DNA of 64,000 nucleotides, taken from positions 124,001 to 188,000 of the forward strand of contig NZ_CP120467.1 in the NCBI RefSeq assembly GCF_029983095.1, read 5' to 3'. Positions 63,418 through 64,000 of the stretch are shown piece after piece. Made by a program: the position numbers and the translations under genes. The notes beneath the pieces were generated by a model that was not told the DNA's origin, made no database searches, and worked only from the letters and a program-made list of their open reading frames with translations. Source of the stretch: Enterococcus montenegrensis (GTDB lineage: Bacteria > Bacillota > Bacilli > Lactobacillales > Enterococcaceae). How positions within the stretch are numbered: position 1 is the stretch's first letter; every line of letters begins with the position of its first letter.

Positions 63418-64000
63418 TTAAACTAGTAATAACTGATCGTCTTTTAAATTTTCACCGCTATTTTGATGAAACAGCGTCATCAAATCAGGTACTGTCAATT
63501 GACTTTTCTTTTTGCCGGCAATATCCACGACAATTTTGCCTTGATGGAGCATGATTAAACGATTGCCGTAACGAATGGCGTCTTTCATGTCATGGGTCAC
63601 CATGAAAGCCGTCAGTTTTTCTTCCTTAATTAAACGCTCTGTCAGATCCATAACTGTCGCTGAAGTTTTCGGATCAAGGGCAGCCGTGTGTTCATCTAAC
63701 AAAATTAATTCGGGACGTTGTAAGGTCGCCATGAGCAGCGTAATCGCTTGGCGCTGACCGCCAGATAATAAACCAATTTCTGCATTTAAACGTGCTTCTA
63801 AACCTAAATGTAGCGTAGCTAATTTTTCTTTGAAAAATTCTTTTTGCTTTTGTTTGACGCCCATTGAAAAGCCGCGGGAATGGCCACGTTTCATGGCTAA
63901 AGCCAAATTTTCCTCCACTGTTAAACGAACGGCAGTCCCCATTTTTGGATCTTGAAAAACCCGACTAATATCTTTGGCCCGTTTCGTAACAGACTGGCGG
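63418..64000 (-). CDS. ABC transporter ATP-binding protein (partial, 5' end outside window)
   Basis: The frame stays open to the window end; upstream of residue M at 63942 it reads RQSVTKRAKDISRVFQDPK, which contains the Q-loop. Signature LSGGQRQA, Walker B LILLDEHTAALD and H-loop MVTHDM are visible. The Walker A part is outside. The sequence around HLGLEARLNAEIGLLSGGQRQAI resembles ATPases of the putative Trp/Tyr (TrpX-type) importers. The identity of the substrate is only suggested. Confidence 0.8.
   Translation of the reverse strand, partial: RQSVTKRAKDISRVFQDPKMGTAVRLTVEENLALAMKRGHSRGFSMGVKQKQKEFFKEKLATLHLGLEARLNAEIGLLSGGQRQAITLLMATLQRPELILLDEHTAALDPKTSATVMDLTERLIKEEKLTAFMVTHDMKDAIRYGNRLIMLHQGKIVVDIAGKKKSQLTVPDLMTLFHQNSGENLKDDQLLLV

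Noticed and set aside
1..64000. tRNA or rRNA genes
   Set aside because: No cloverleaf with a GGTTCGAAT-type T-arm and no rRNA-like sequence was seen on either strand.

Overview
The window looks like chromosomal DNA of a low-GC Gram-positive bacterium in the Enterococcaceae (Enterococcus or a close relative). The grounds are WxL/DUF916 surface-protein genes, TTG-initiated rplM and rpsI, a T-box leader, AGGAGG-type ribosome binding sites and an AT-rich intergenic style. No rRNA or tRNA gene was found. The species is not determined.

Layout. 1-4941: a WxL cell-surface locus (tail of one WxL gene, a complete WxL gene, a DUF916 protein, a sortase, an unknown secreted protein, an Mga-like regulator). 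5183-7920: a GNAT acetyltransferase and a radical-SAM/DUF4130 pair. 8200-8440: a dispersed palindromic repeat. 8437-10367: an ECF sigma factor and its DUF4179 anti-sigma factor. 10788-13695: argG and argH on the minus strand. 14161-15012: rplM and rpsI. 15013-26686: an integrative element inserted at the 3' end of rpsI. It has an integrase, an excisionase-like protein, a HUH-type Rep with an apparent -1 frameshift, a candidate origin, an XRE regulator with three operator pairs, and a two-gene defence-like cassette (Eco57I-type methyltransferase plus a PLD-nuclease/SNF2-helicase fusion). 26687-30064: a second segment bounded by two more copies of the rpsI 3' end, with PadR and DUF1129 genes, a broken Fic gene and a candidate oriT, but no integrase. 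30065 to about 40800: an accessory region of small unknown genes, many broken, plus a metallophosphatase, a lipoprotein and an Rgg-type regulator. 41011-46834: a minus-strand operon coding for a sugar-type ABC importer with a UbiA-type prenyltransferase and an NMT1/THI5-like binding protein. 47355-51610: recQ and helD. 51675-52090: three more copies of the palindromic repeat. 52089-54381: Ohr/OsmC, MarR, GNAT and B3/B4-domain genes. 54554-63340: a complete T-box-controlled histidine operon that starts with a hisZ-hisG fusion. 63418 to the end: an ABC ATPase running off the window.

How the genes work together. The his genes supply every step from PRPP to histidine: HisZG, HisIE, HisA, HisH/F, HisB, HisC, HisJ and HisD. 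ArgG and ArgH make the last two steps of arginine synthesis. The rpsI target has collected at least two attachment-site-bounded segments in tandem. Every copied att sequence still encodes the same S9 C-terminus, so the ribosomal protein is preserved after each insertion.

The most interesting unit is the two-gene methyltransferase/PLD-helicase cassette in the first element. It has no specificity subunit and does not match classical type I, type III or DISARM gene sets. Five apparent single-base contractions in short homopolymers (in rep, two small accessory genes, a duplicated-domain gene and the UbiA gene) should be checked against reads before any of these genes is called dead.
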